A stretch of DNA of 54,063 nucleotides. It comes from Caldilineaceae bacterium (lineage in GTDB: Bacteria > Chloroflexota > Anaerolineae > Caldilineales > Caldilineaceae). Positions 8,224 through 16,025 of this stretch are shown here, in pieces. The position numbers and the translations under genes are program-made. Positions within the stretch are counted from its first letter, which is position 1; every line of letters begins with the position of its first letter. The stretch is from positions 1 to 54,063 of the forward strand of contig JADLFO010000051.1 in the NCBI GenBank assembly GCA_020845455.1. The letters run 5' to 3'. Below the pieces are notes generated by a model. That model had not been told where the DNA came from. It was given only the letters and a program-made list of their open reading frames with translations, and made no database searches.

Positions 8224-9180
8224 TCAGCCTCCCTCGTAATAGGTCCAACGCTCGGATGAGCGGATCAGGAAGATCGTGCAGGCCATGATGATCAGGAAGA
8301 GGATCCAGGCTTGGGCGGAGGCGACGCCCATCTTGAGATAGATAAAGGCCTGCTGATAGAGATAGATGCTGTAGAAGAGTGTCGAATTGAGGGGCGCGCC
8401 CAGGGTGTCGTCGTTGGGGCCGGCGGCGGCGTCGAGGATGTAGGCTTGGGCGAAGTATTGGAAGGCGGCGATGACGCCGATAATCAGGTTAAAGAGGGTG
8501 ATGGGCGAGATCAGCGGGATGGTGACGGCCCACAGCCGCTGCCACCAGCTTGCCCCGTCCAACTCCGACGCCTCGACGAGCGTCTGCGGGATGTCCTGCA
8601 GACCGGCCAGGTAAATGACGATCGTGTTGCCCATGCCCCACAGCCCCAGCATGATCAGCGCAGGTTTGGCCCAGAGCGGGTCGCCCGTCCAGTTGGGTCC
8701 GCGGATGCCGATCTGAGCCAGCAGGCTGTTGAGCAGTCCACTGGTGGGGTTGAGGATCCAGACCCAGAGCATAGTGGCGGCGACGACCGGCACAATCGAG
8801 GGCAGGAAATAGACCACCCGGTAGATGCTCTGTCCGCGCACTTTGATGTTGAGCAGGAGGGCGCAGACAAACGAGACCAACAGGCCGAGCGGCACCCCCA
8901 GCAGCACCATATAGGCTGTGTTGTAGAGCGAGCGCCAGAAGAGTTCGTCGCGCATCAGCCCGGCATAGTTCGCCAGCCCGATCCATTCGCTGGGCTGGCG
9001 GATATGGTGTTCGGTGAAGCTGAAGTAGAACGAAGCGAGCATGGGATAGAGGTTGAAGACGAAGAAGCCCACCACCCAGATCGAGATAAAGCCCAGGCCG
9101 GTGACCAGGTTGCGGCGGGTCTGTTTGCTCCACCCACGGCGGCGAGGTCGCGCCGTGGGCGTGGCGCTCTGGACAGCCAT
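8224..9180 (-). CDS. sugar ABC transporter permease, MalF type
   Basis: 318 residues. ATG 9180 is chosen because AGGAG lies 6 bases upstream in GGAGCAACTCT; a longer reading to 9243 has no such signal. A basic N-terminus (RPRRRGWSKQTRRN) is followed by a first membrane segment (LGFISIWVVGFFVFNLYPM). The EAA loop is EASELDGASWWQRLWAVTIP. It pairs with the MalG-type permease downstream to form the sugar channel. Gene order is binding protein, MalF, MalG, on the minus strand. Confidence 0.93.
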   Translation of the reverse strand: MAVQSATPTARPRRRGWSKQTRRNLVTGLGFISIWVVGFFVFNLYPMLASFYFSFTEHHIRQPSEWIGLANYAGLMRDELFWRSLYNTAYMVLLGVPLGLLVSFVCALLLNIKVRGQSIYRVVYFLPSIVPVVAATMLWVWILNPTSGLLNSLLAQIGIRGPNWTGDPLWAKPALIMLGLWGMGNTIVIYLAGLQDIPQTLVEASELDGASWWQRLWAVTIPLISPITLFNLIIGVIAAFQYFAQAYILDAAAGPNDDTLGAPLNSTLFYSIYLYQQAFIYLKMGVASAQAWILFLIIMACTIFLIRSSERWTYYEGG

Positions 9181-9279
9181 AGAGTTGCTCCTGTGGAACG
9201 GGGACGGCGCTAGGGGGCGGCTGCCGGCGATAGCCGCCCCCATCGTCTAGCGGTACAGAGACCAAGGATGTGCCGGCGA

Positions 9280-10668
9280 TCAGTCGGCGAGCGCGGCGTC
9301 GAGCTGGGGCTGGAGTTGGGCTTGGGCCTCTTCCAGCAGCGGCAGCGGGTCGGCGCACTCAAGGAAGATCTTCTCCTCGATCTGGGCCAATGCCGTATCC
9401 ACTTCGGCGTTGATCGGCGAGAAGATCGGCGACTTGGCGTTGGGATCGTTCATCAAGTTGATAAAGGTGACAAACTTCTCGTTCTCCTGGAAGCGCGGAT
9501 CCTCGGCGGCCTGTTTGCTGGTGGGCAAGTTGAAATTGGCGACCATCTCGTCGGCTACGATCTCCGGCGACATCATCCAGGCCAACAGGTCAAAGGCCGC
9601 TTCCTTGTCCGCGACATTGGCCGGGATGAAGGCGACAGTGCCGGCGACGATATTGGTGTTGGCACGCTCAGGGTTAGAGGCGGGCGGCGGGAAGGGGGCG
9701 ACGCCGTAGAACAATTCAGGTTTGAACTGTTGGATGAAGTTTGGCCCCGGCTGCCATTCGCCTTCGACCTGCATGGCGATCTGGCCGCCGTAGAAGCCGG
9801 TGTCGGGCGAGGTGTAATCGCTGGAGGCCGCGGCCAGCAAGCGTGCGACTTCGTCCGGGTTGTTGTCGCCGCAGTAGAACTGCTGCTCCCACTTGAGCGC
9901 ATCGACCACGGGCTGTGAGGTCAACTGTAGCTGGGCGCCGTCCTCGTTGTACCAGTAGCCGCCAAACATCACGACATATTGGGCCAGATGGGACCAGGAG
10001 AAGTTGGGGATAAAGCCGATCTGGGTGATCTGACCGCTGTCGTCGACCTTGGTCAACTGTTTGGCAAACTCGGCCAGTTCTTCCAGGGTCTGAGGCGGCG
10101 TCTCCGGGTCCAGCCCGGCTTCCTCAAAGAGGTCCTTGTTCCAGAAGAGCGCGTAGGTATCGGTGCCCCAGGGCAGACAGTAAACCTTGCCCTGGTAGAT
10201 ACACTGGCCCTCGGCGGCGTCGGACATATCTTCCCGGTCGATTTTGCCGCCTTGGAGGAAATCGTCCAGCGGCGTGATCAGCCCTTCGCGCGCCCAGGTG
10301 CCGACCGAGTCGGCCCCGCCGGTGATCTGAATGTCGGGGCCTTCATTGCCGGACAGCCCGGCGATGACCTTGTCGGTTTCCATGGGCGCGGTGACTTCGA
10401 CGCGGATGCCGGTTTGTTCGGTGTAGCGGTCAAACAGTTCTTGGAGTTGGGCCGGGTTATCGCCCCAGGTGATCCAGACGCGCAGAACTTGTTCATCACC
10501 GGCGGCAGGGGCTGCGCTTTCTGCGGAGGCGGCGCTTTCAGCAGGGGCCTCGGCCTGACCCTCTTCGGCGGCGGGGGACTCTACCGGCGCAGGGGGTGTA
10601 CAGGCGGCGAGGAGCAGGATCAGCAGCGCAACGCAGGCCAGGAGGGGACGGAAGAAACCACGCGACAT
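9280..10668 (-). CDS. ABC transporter sugar-binding lipoprotein
   Basis: 462 residues. A lipoprotein signal ends at LLAAC, so the mature protein is anchored to the outer face of the membrane at the cysteine. An Ala/Glu-rich linker follows (to about residue 55), then the periplasmic-binding fold beginning VLRVWITWGDN. Family signatures include GNEGPDIQITGG, YCLPWGTDTYALFWNKDLFEEAG and a late PTSKQAAEDPRFQ block, typical of extracellular solute-binding family 1. It captures a mono- or oligosaccharide for the two permeases downstream. The ribosome-binding site AAAGGAG precedes ATG 10668. Confidence 0.93.
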   Translation of the reverse strand: MSRGFFRPLLACVALLILLLAACTPPAPVESPAAEEGQAEAPAESAASAESAAPAAGDEQVLRVWITWGDNPAQLQELFDRYTEQTGIRVEVTAPMETDKVIAGLSGNEGPDIQITGGADSVGTWAREGLITPLDDFLQGGKIDREDMSDAAEGQCIYQGKVYCLPWGTDTYALFWNKDLFEEAGLDPETPPQTLEELAEFAKQLTKVDDSGQITQIGFIPNFSWSHLAQYVVMFGGYWYNEDGAQLQLTSQPVVDALKWEQQFYCGDNNPDEVARLLAAASSDYTSPDTGFYGGQIAMQVEGEWQPGPNFIQQFKPELFYGVAPFPPPASNPERANTNIVAGTVAFIPANVADKEAAFDLLAWMMSPEIVADEMVANFNLPTSKQAAEDPRFQENEKFVTFINLMNDPNAKSPIFSPINAEVDTALAQIEEKIFLECADPLPLLEEAQAQLQPQLDAALAD

Positions 10669-10706
10669 ACGACGGCTCCTTTCTCAAACGTGAACCGATG
10701 GGGATA

Positions 10707-10718
10707 TGAAACGTTCGA
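10707..10718. promoter_or_regulatory. possible LacI-family operator
   Basis: TGAAACGTTCGA is a partial palindrome centred on CG, like the operators of LacI/GalR sugar repressors. It sits in the transcribed leader of the sugar importer operon, 39-50 bases upstream of the start. The outer arms match imperfectly (8 of 12 symmetric positions), so this is a suggestion only. Confidence 0.3.
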
Positions 10719-10813
10719 GCGAGACCCAATGGCCGGATGGCGGAACTTGTCAGAGCCGGCCATGTGTCTGCGCGGGAAGGGCGCGATGCGAATCGGCCGC
10801 AGAACAGAAATTG

Positions 10814-10843
10814 ACTACCCTATCACATCTACTACCCTATCAC
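10814..10843 (-). repeat. two 13-bp direct repeats in the sugar importer promoter
   Basis: ACTACCCTATCAC occurs at 10814-10826 and 10831-10843, 17 bases start to start. Read on the minus strand each copy is GTGATAGGGTAGT, and the upstream copy contains the proposed -10 box TAGGGT. They look like a regulator-binding pair or a duplicated promoter element. Confidence 0.55.
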
Positions 10844-10862
10844 GTTTTTTTCGCTTGTCAAA
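10835..10862 (-). promoter_or_regulatory. promoter of the sugar ABC operon
   Basis: On the minus strand TTGACA overlaps the stop codon of the PLP-enzyme gene. After a 16-base spacer that includes seven consecutive A residues comes TAGGGT, within the first 13-bp repeat. The -35 box is a perfect consensus. The -10 box is poor for sigma70, but the same TTGACA/TAGGGT pair recurs at 12263. Transcription would start about 160 bases before the binding-protein gene. Confidence 0.55.
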
Positions 10863-12030
10863 GGAGTGTTTTCAGGGCGTCCAGCAGGTGGTCCATATGC
10901 GCCGGGGTGTTGTAGGCCTGGACGGAGACACGGATCAAGCCCTGGTCGTTCCAGGCAAAGACCGGCACTTCGATGCCGAAGTCAGTCCACAGCCGGTCGC
11001 GCATGCCCTCGACCGCGGCCAGAGGCAGGCGGGCAGTGAACATCTGGGAATACCAGGCGGTGGAATCAGGTGCGACGGCGTCTAGCCCGGTGAGCGAATT
11101 GATGCGGGCGCGGGTCTCGCTTGCCAGTTGATGGCAGGCGGCGCGCACGGCAGGCCAGTTGTGTTCTTGCATAAAATGGATGGCGGCGGGGACGCTGAGA
11201 TAGGCCGACGGGTCCATGGTCCCGGTCCAACTGAAATAGTCGAGGAAGCGCGAACCGCTGCGCCCGCTGCTCCAGCCATGCGAGACGACGAGCGGCTCCA
11301 GCAGGGTGTCATGACCGTCGGCGGCATAGAGAATGGCCGACCCTTTGGGGGCGCAGAGCCATTTGTGGGCGTTGCCTGTGTAGTAGTCCACGCCCATGGC
11401 TTCGAGGTTCAGGTCAATTTGGCCGGGAGCGTGCGCGCCGTCGATGACGGTGAGGATGCCCTCTTGCCGCGCCCGGCGGCAGACCAGCTCGACGGGGAAG
11501 ATCAGCGCGGTGGGCGAGGTGATATGCGAGAGCGTGATCACGCGTGTGCGCGGGGTGACGCCTTGCCACAGCCGTTCGACAAACTCTTCAGGGCTGGTCA
11601 GGGGCAGGGGGATCGGCCGGTTGATGTAGCGCACGCCGCGTGCTTCCCAGTTGAAGCGCCAGGTGTTGTTGACTGCGCCGTATTCGTGGTCGGTGGTCAG
11701 GATTTCGTCGCCCGGCTGCAGCTTGAGCGAACGTGCGACGACGTTGATGCCATAGGTGGCGTTGGGCACAAAGACCAACTTGTCGGCGGGTGCGCCCACA
11801 AACGCGCCCGTGGCGGCGCGCGCCTCGGCTAGGAGGTCAGGGACATGCCGGCCAATAAAGTCGACCGGGTCGCGCTCGAGTTTGCGCTGCCATTCCTGAT
11901 AGGTCTCAAAGACCGGTTTAGGACAGGCGCCAAAGCTTCCGTGGTTGAGAAAGGTGATCTCCGGGTCGAGCAAAAATTGACCGGCTAACCCGGCCAAGGG
12001 CGGAGGGGGCGCGGTCTGAGCAGATTCCAT
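10858..12030 (-). CDS. class V aminotransferase-fold PLP enzyme (isopenicillin N epimerase-like)
   Basis: 390 residues from ATG 12030, which has AAAGGA upstream; a TTG at 12057 is an alternative. FLNHGSFGACP opens the fold, as in isopenicillin N epimerase-like proteins. DGAHAPGQIDL (D197 binds the pyridine nitrogen) and GNAHKWLCAPKG (K223 forms the Schiff base) place it in the cysteine desulfurase/aminotransferase class V superfamily. These cytosolic enzymes act on amino acids by racemisation, desulfuration or lyase chemistry, and the substrate here is not known. The gene stands just upstream of the sugar importer on the same strand but has its own promoter and a structured leader. Confidence 0.88.
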   Translation of the reverse strand: MESAQTAPPPPLAGLAGQFLLDPEITFLNHGSFGACPKPVFETYQEWQRKLERDPVDFIGRHVPDLLAEARAATGAFVGAPADKLVFVPNATYGINVVARSLKLQPGDEILTTDHEYGAVNNTWRFNWEARGVRYINRPIPLPLTSPEEFVERLWQGVTPRTRVITLSHITSPTALIFPVELVCRRARQEGILTVIDGAHAPGQIDLNLEAMGVDYYTGNAHKWLCAPKGSAILYAADGHDTLLEPLVVSHGWSSGRSGSRFLDYFSWTGTMDPSAYLSVPAAIHFMQEHNWPAVRAACHQLASETRARINSLTGLDAVAPDSTAWYSQMFTARLPLAAVEGMRDRLWTDFGIEVPVFAWNDQGLIRVSVQAYNTPAHMDHLLDALKTLL

Positions 12031-12046
12031 CTTGAAGCGATCCTTT

Positions 12047-12091
12047 GGCTGTGACAATTCCGGCTGTGATCATTGCGGCTGTGACAGGTAA
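12047..12091. repeat. three 15-bp tandem repeats
   Basis: GGCTGTGA recurs at 12047, 12062 and 12077, exactly 15 bases apart; the remaining seven bases of each unit are less conserved. The repeats lie in the leader of the minus-strand PLP-enzyme gene, where the transcript reads TCACAGCC three times just before the ribosome-binding site. A regulator or RNA-binding protein site is possible. Confidence 0.6.
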
Positions 12092-12127
12092 TAGGCCGGG
12101 GAGACCGGTCGAGACAGGGCAAAAGGA

Positions 12128-12157
12128 AAACACCAGCCCGCACGGATGCTGGTGTTT
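12128..12157 (-). terminator. attenuator-like hairpin in the PLP-enzyme leader
   Basis: AAACACCAGC and GCTGGTGTTT form a perfect 10-bp stem around a 10-base loop. On the minus strand it is followed by TCCTTTT. It lies a few bases after the proposed transcription start and before the coding sequence, so it could be an attenuator rather than a gene-end terminator. Confidence 0.5.
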
Positions 12158-12169
12158 GGCCTGCGTAGC

Positions 12170-12199
12170 AGTGTAGCACAGCCGCGCCGCGCACGCCAA
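12170..12199 (-). promoter_or_regulatory. promoter of the PLP-enzyme gene
   Basis: On the minus strand TTGGCG (12199-12194) and TACACT (12175-12170) are separated by 18 bases, with TGTGC just before the -10 box. The predicted start lies just upstream of the hairpin at 12157-12128. Confidence 0.45.
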
Positions 12200-12262
12200 C
12201 TTAGGCGCGGTGGAAAGCCCTCCGTAAGCCGGGGGCTTACCGTGGGGATTCACAAAAGCAGT

Positions 12263-12291
12263 TTGACAGATCAAAAATCTTACGCTAGGGT
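12263..12291 (+). promoter_or_regulatory. promoter of the first Dpp-type operon
   Basis: A perfect TTGACA (12263-12268), a 17-base spacer and TAGGGT (12286-12291). This is the same box pair as at the sugar importer promoter. It implies a 5' leader of about 320 bases. Confidence 0.55.
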
Positions 12292-12482
12292 AATGTCTAG
12301 CTTTTGTTCTGTAACATAGCTTCCAATCAAGCCGTTCTGCGGTTCCCCTTCGGAGGATAGGCTGCGCTTGGTCGACCAGAGAGCATTCGCCCTTACCCTC
12401 ATCCACAGAGGATATGCCGGCGCACATCCTCATTTGAACCCCAATTCACGGTGTAGCCGTCATCGCGATCAGGAAGGCGATT

Positions 12483-12500
12483 AAGAAAGGAGGTGAGCCT
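12483..12500 (+). promoter_or_regulatory. isolated 13-nt anti-SD complement in the leader
   Basis: AGAAAGGAGGTGA (12484-12496) matches the complement of the 16S rRNA 3' end over 13 bases, far more than any ribosome-binding site in this window. No ATG, GTG or TTG sits at the proper 5-10 base distance, and the real start is 124 bases further on. It may act as a standby ribosome site or as part of a leader-peptide or RNA switch. Confidence 0.5.
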
Positions 12501-12533
12501 CGGCGCTATCAACGCCCGTTCAGACTGTCACCG

Positions 12534-12607
12534 CATGTATATCATGTATATCAAGACGATCATGACTATCGATCAAACTCGATCAAACTGAAGCCATCGA
12601 TCAAACT
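12534..12607 (+). repeat. short leader repeats (CATGTATAT x2, CGATCAAACT x3)
   Basis: CATGTATAT occurs twice in tandem (12534-12551). CGATCAAACT occurs at 12570, 12580 and 12598, the last copy ending just before the GGAGAAAGAGGA ribosome-binding region. They are placed to influence translation initiation or bind a regulator. Confidence 0.55.
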
Positions 12608-12619
12608 GGAGAAAGAGGA

Positions 12620-14572
12620 ATGCGCACAAAATCCTACGTTGTGATAACGATTTTGGTGTTGTTCTCCATGGTATTGGCCGCTTGTGCGGGAGCTGCCCAG
12701 CCGCCGGCTGCAGGCGGCGGTGTGGTGGGCGGTGAGACCGGCGGCGAATCCGCGGCTGCTGAGAGTACATTTCTTGACACCCCACGCAACGAAACGTTGA
12801 TCGTCGATCAACTGAATGGCTCACTCGAGCGGCCCGAGAATTTCAATATCTATACCCCAGGTGTGGATGCAGGCCGCGGCTTTCATGAGATCTGCACAGA
12901 TCATCTATGGGAGATCGATACCACCACTGGCGAACAGTATGGCTCGCTGGCGGCTGAGCTTCCTACGTCCCTCAACGACGACTACACCAGTTGGGAGATC
13001 AAGCTGCGTGAGGGCATTTACTGGGATGACGGCGTCGAGTTCACCGCCGACGACGTAGCCTATACGCTCAACATGTGGCTGGAGACAGAAGAGCTTGCGA
13101 TCAACGGCTGGGCTGTGGACTACATCGACAGTGTCGAGGTCAAGGACAAATACACCTTGGTTCTGAATACGACACGGCCCCAACCGCGCATTTCCAAGGA
13201 TTTGGGCGTAACCATCTGGGGCAACCGGCTCTATCCTATGCCCAAACATATCTGGGAAAAGGAAGACCCGGCAACCTTTACTTTCTTCCCGCCCACCTGC
13301 ATTGGCCAATATAAGTTCAAGGATTACGATTCCAACGGCAACTGGACGCTGTGGGAACAGCGCGAGGATTGGGAGCGCACCAGCGTCGGCCAAGTGCTCA
13401 ATGCTGCCGGCCCCAAATACCTGCTGTGGAACTTCGTCGGCACTGAAGAGAAGCGCATCTTGGCGATGATCAATAACGACGTCGATATTCTCCAGGATAT
13501 TACGCCCGAGTCCATGACTGTGCTGACGCAAAAAAGCCCGGCTACGCGCGCCTGGCACGCCGGCTTCCCCTATGCCGACTTCGACGACCCATGCGAACGC
13601 GGTATCTCTTTCAACAACTCGCGCTCCCCCTATGACCAGTGGCAGGTGCGCTGGGCATTGGCCTTGGCCACTGACATCAAGAATGTGTCGTTGGGCACCT
13701 TTGCCGGCATGCTGCGCGTGTCGCCGCTGGGGGTCCCGCCTGTGGCGGCGGTGCAGAATACCTATCATAAGCCGCTGGTAGAGAAATTGAAGGCGATGAC
13801 CCTGCCCGACGGCTATGCGCCCTTTGACCCCAACTTTGCCAAAGATATGGCGCAGGTCTTCAACGAGCAGGGGGTGGGTGGCGACCTGCCTACTGACGAA
13901 GCGGCGCTGATCGATCTCTTTGGCGTAGGCTGGTGGAAGTATGATGTCGAGGAAGCCGCCAAGCTGCTCGAAGAGGTCGGCTTCACGCGCGATGCCAACG
14001 GCAAGTGGTTGCTGCCTGATGGCACGCCCTGGAAGATTTCGATCAACGCTCCTTCCGACTGGGAGGTGCAGTCAGGCCGTCTGGCCTTTGCGGTGGCCGA
14101 CTCGTGGACCAAGTTTGGCATCGACGCTTCGGCCAGCCCGATGACCGGTGGCACGTTCTGGACGGCGCAAAGTACGGGTGAGTTCGAAGCCGGTTCCTAT
14201 TGGCCTGGCTGCGCCATTGGTCCCGACATCTACCCGAACCTGAGCGGCTGGCATCAGAAGTTTATCGTGCCCACCGGCGAACCAGCCCCTGGCAACGTCA
14301 ACCGCCATGCCAGCGATAAACTGGCAGAGATCTTTGATCAACTGGAACAGATCACCTCGGACGATCCGAAGAATGTGGAACTCAGCAAAGATCTCCTGAT
14401 GCAGATGGCGCTGGAGATGCACTGGATTCCCATGTTTGGCACGTCCAAGTTCGTGCCCGTCAATCAGACCTATTGGACCAACTATCCCAGCGCCGACAAC
14501 TACTATGAAGGCCCCTGGTGGTGGTGGTCCAACTTTAAGTACATCGTGGCTCAGATCAAGCCTGTCGAATAG
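12620..14572 (+). CDS. ABC transporter substrate-binding lipoprotein, family 5 (Dpp/Opp type)
   Basis: 650 residues from ATG 12620 with GGAGAAAGAGGA upstream. The lipoprotein signal ends at LAAC (about residue 22) and is followed by a Gly/Ala linker. The family 5 extracellular domain follows: WEIKLREGIYWDDGVEFTADDVAYTLNMW is the signature, with RWALALATDIK and a C-terminal NYPSADNYYEGPWWWW. Family members bind oligopeptides, nickel chelates or plant and microbial oligosaccharides. The GH172 enzyme at the operon's end makes a glycan ligand plausible here (inference). The gene heads an operon with two permeases and two ATPases. Confidence 0.93.
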   Translation: MRTKSYVVITILVLFSMVLAACAGAAQPPAAGGGVVGGETGGESAAAESTFLDTPRNETLIVDQLNGSLERPENFNIYTPGVDAGRGFHEICTDHLWEIDTTTGEQYGSLAAELPTSLNDDYTSWEIKLREGIYWDDGVEFTADDVAYTLNMWLETEELAINGWAVDYIDSVEVKDKYTLVLNTTRPQPRISKDLGVTIWGNRLYPMPKHIWEKEDPATFTFFPPTCIGQYKFKDYDSNGNWTLWEQREDWERTSVGQVLNAAGPKYLLWNFVGTEEKRILAMINNDVDILQDITPESMTVLTQKSPATRAWHAGFPYADFDDPCERGISFNNSRSPYDQWQVRWALALATDIKNVSLGTFAGMLRVSPLGVPPVAAVQNTYHKPLVEKLKAMTLPDGYAPFDPNFAKDMAQVFNEQGVGGDLPTDEAALIDLFGVGWWKYDVEEAAKLLEEVGFTRDANGKWLLPDGTPWKISINAPSDWEVQSGRLAFAVADSWTKFGIDASASPMTGGTFWTAQSTGEFEAGSYWPGCAIGPDIYPNLSGWHQKFIVPTGEPAPGNVNRHASDKLAEIFDQLEQITSDDPKNVELSKDLLMQMALEMHWIPMFGTSKFVPVNQTYWTNYPSADNYYEGPWWWWSNFKYIVAQIKPVE

Positions 14573-14609
14573 TTTGGACCAATCGAATTGAGTTGGCTCG
14601 ATAGGCCGC

Positions 14610-14665
14610 CGGCATCTTTCGCAGGAGCAATGAGTTCATGCGCTATCTTCCTGCGAAAGATGCCG
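14610..14665 (+). terminator. 17-bp inverted repeat after the binding-protein gene
   Basis: CGGCATCTTTCGCAGGA (14610-14626) and its exact complement (14649-14665) enclose a 22-base loop. No T-run follows. It is better read as an mRNA-stabilising or partial-readthrough hairpin that keeps binding-protein levels above permease levels than as a strict terminator. Confidence 0.6.
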
Positions 14666-14813
14666 TTATCTATGCTGGATGCGTCGTATCCGCCGTGTTT
14701 GCGTCTATTCGCTCGCCCTCTCAGAGCTATCTTAGCCGATAGGTCCGGGCTGATCGATCTGCGGCCTATCCGCCGGCCTAGAATGGCGATTTCTGCTGCC
14801 CCGCTTCTCTGTA

Positions 14814-14877
14814 GGCGCTTCGCAGCGATAGTGACGGTGACTGGCGATCTAGACGGCGTCTCTACGCTGCAAGCGCC
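14814..14877. repeat. bulged inverted repeat
   Basis: GGCGCTT, one bulged C and GCAGCG (14814-14827) pair with CGCTGC and AAGCGCC (14865-14877), giving a 13-bp stem with a single bulge and a 37-base loop. It is the second fold in the gap before the permease gene. Confidence 0.55.
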
Positions 14878-14955
14878 GCTATGGCGTGGATGCACACAGC
14901 CTGGACACTGCGTTGCAGCAGAGGCGGACCGGCCCTGGTTAGAGAGTGACACATC

Positions 14956-15954
14956 ATGGAATTTCTGAAGTTTCTCCTATCTCGGCTCTTTACCTATATC
15001 CTGGTGATATGGACTGGCGTCACGATTGTCTTTTTTATTCCTCGCTTCATACCGGGGAACCCTGTTGAAAGCGTGATGGCGCGGCTGATGTCGCAAGGCC
15101 AGACCATGGATCCCCTTTTGGTGCAAAAGATGCGCGAGAACTTGAGCCAGATGTTTGGCCTTGAGGGGACACTCTGGGAGCAGTACACTGCGTTTCTCAA
15201 GCGTGTGATCCTGACTCAAGATTTTGGCCCGTCGCTTTCTTTTTACCCTGCACCCGTCAGCGAGTTGATCGCTCGATCCCTGCCGTGGTCGCTCGCTCTG
15301 ATGCTGACGGCGTTGGTCATTAGCTGGAGCTTGGGCAATCTGATCGGGCTATTGGCCGGATACCACAACCGTAGATTCACGTCCAAGGCCATCGAAACCG
15401 GGGCCATGATCGTCTACCCTATCCCTTACTACATCCTGGCTCTGGTTTTGGTCATTCTTTTTGCGTATATTTGGCCTGTGTTTCCCTTTGTCTTTCAGGT
15501 ACACGGCCAGTCGGGGACTTGGCCGTGGTTTCGGAGCGTGGTCTACAACTCGTTTTTGCCGTTGATGTCGATCGTTATGGTCGGCTTGGGTTGGTGGATC
15601 ATCAGCATGAAAGCCATGGCGATCGATATCAAGGAGGAAGACTTTGTCCAATATGCACGCTTTCGGGGGGTCAAGGACCGCAAGGTGATGTTGGGCTATG
15701 TGGCACGCGCCGCGATCTTGCCTCAGATCACCGTGCTTGGCCTGAGCGTGGGCGGCGTTTTCGGCGGGTCATTGATCACCGAGATCCTCTTTGGCTATCC
15801 GGGCGTTGGTTCCTTGATCTACCGAGCCATTCTTAGCTCCGACTATAATCTGATGCTTGGCACGATCAGCATTTCTATCATCGCGGTCGCTACGGCAACC
15901 CTTGTCATGGATCTGATCTATCCGTTTATTGACCCGCGCATTCGGCATAAATAG
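14956..15954 (+). CDS. ABC transporter permease, DppB type
   Basis: 332 residues. The N-terminus is typical of DppB/OppB (LLSRLFTYILVIWTGVTIVFFIPRFIPGNP), about six membrane segments are visible, and the cytoplasmic loop KEEDFVQYARFRGVKDRKVMLGYVARAAILP precedes the GVFGGSLITEILFGYPGVG block of the family. It forms half of the membrane channel for the importer. Its ribosome-binding site (GAGAG) is weak, which fits lower expression than the binding protein across the hairpin-rich gap. Confidence 0.93.
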   Translation: MEFLKFLLSRLFTYILVIWTGVTIVFFIPRFIPGNPVESVMARLMSQGQTMDPLLVQKMRENLSQMFGLEGTLWEQYTAFLKRVILTQDFGPSLSFYPAPVSELIARSLPWSLALMLTALVISWSLGNLIGLLAGYHNRRFTSKAIETGAMIVYPIPYYILALVLVILFAYIWPVFPFVFQVHGQSGTWPWFRSVVYNSFLPLMSIVMVGLGWWIISMKAMAIDIKEEDFVQYARFRGVKDRKVMLGYVARAAILPQITVLGLSVGGVFGGSLITEILFGYPGVGSLIYRAILSSDYNLMLGTISISIIAVATATLVMDLIYPFIDPRIRHK

Positions 15955-16025
15955 CTGTAGGCCCCGCTGCTGTTTCGGCGTGCTTGCCGGTACGCTTGCC
16001 GATGCGCTCTCTGGTTGAGGTCACG

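Larger units (their letters stand above)
12031..12619. other. 589-bp divergent regulatory gap
   Basis: No credible gene. The gap holds, from left to right, the leader of the PLP-enzyme gene (three 15-bp repeats and a hairpin), its minus-strand promoter, a GTAAGCC/GGCTTAC hairpin (12224-12240), a plus-strand promoter near 12263-12291 and a leader of about 320 bases before the oligopeptide-binding protein. The leader carries a strong anti-Shine-Dalgarno match and short repeats, each listed separately. Confidence 0.7.
14573..14955. other. 383-bp structured intra-operon gap
   Basis: A long non-coding stretch between the binding-protein gene and its permease, in an operon whose other gaps are short or negative. 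It contains a 17-bp perfect inverted repeat (14610-14665) and a second bulged one (14814-14877). An open frame at 14588-14968 has no recognisable similarity and would overlap the permease start, so I do not call it a gene. Confidence 0.7.

Noticed and set aside
12493-12591. 32-codon leader peptide starting at GTG 12493
   Set aside because: The GTG is inside the anti-SD match itself, so no ribosome-binding site precedes it; no run of a regulated amino acid is encoded.
14588-14968. 126-codon frame in the intra-operon gap
   Set aside because: No ribosome-binding site or similarity; it crosses the inverted repeats and overlaps the permease start.
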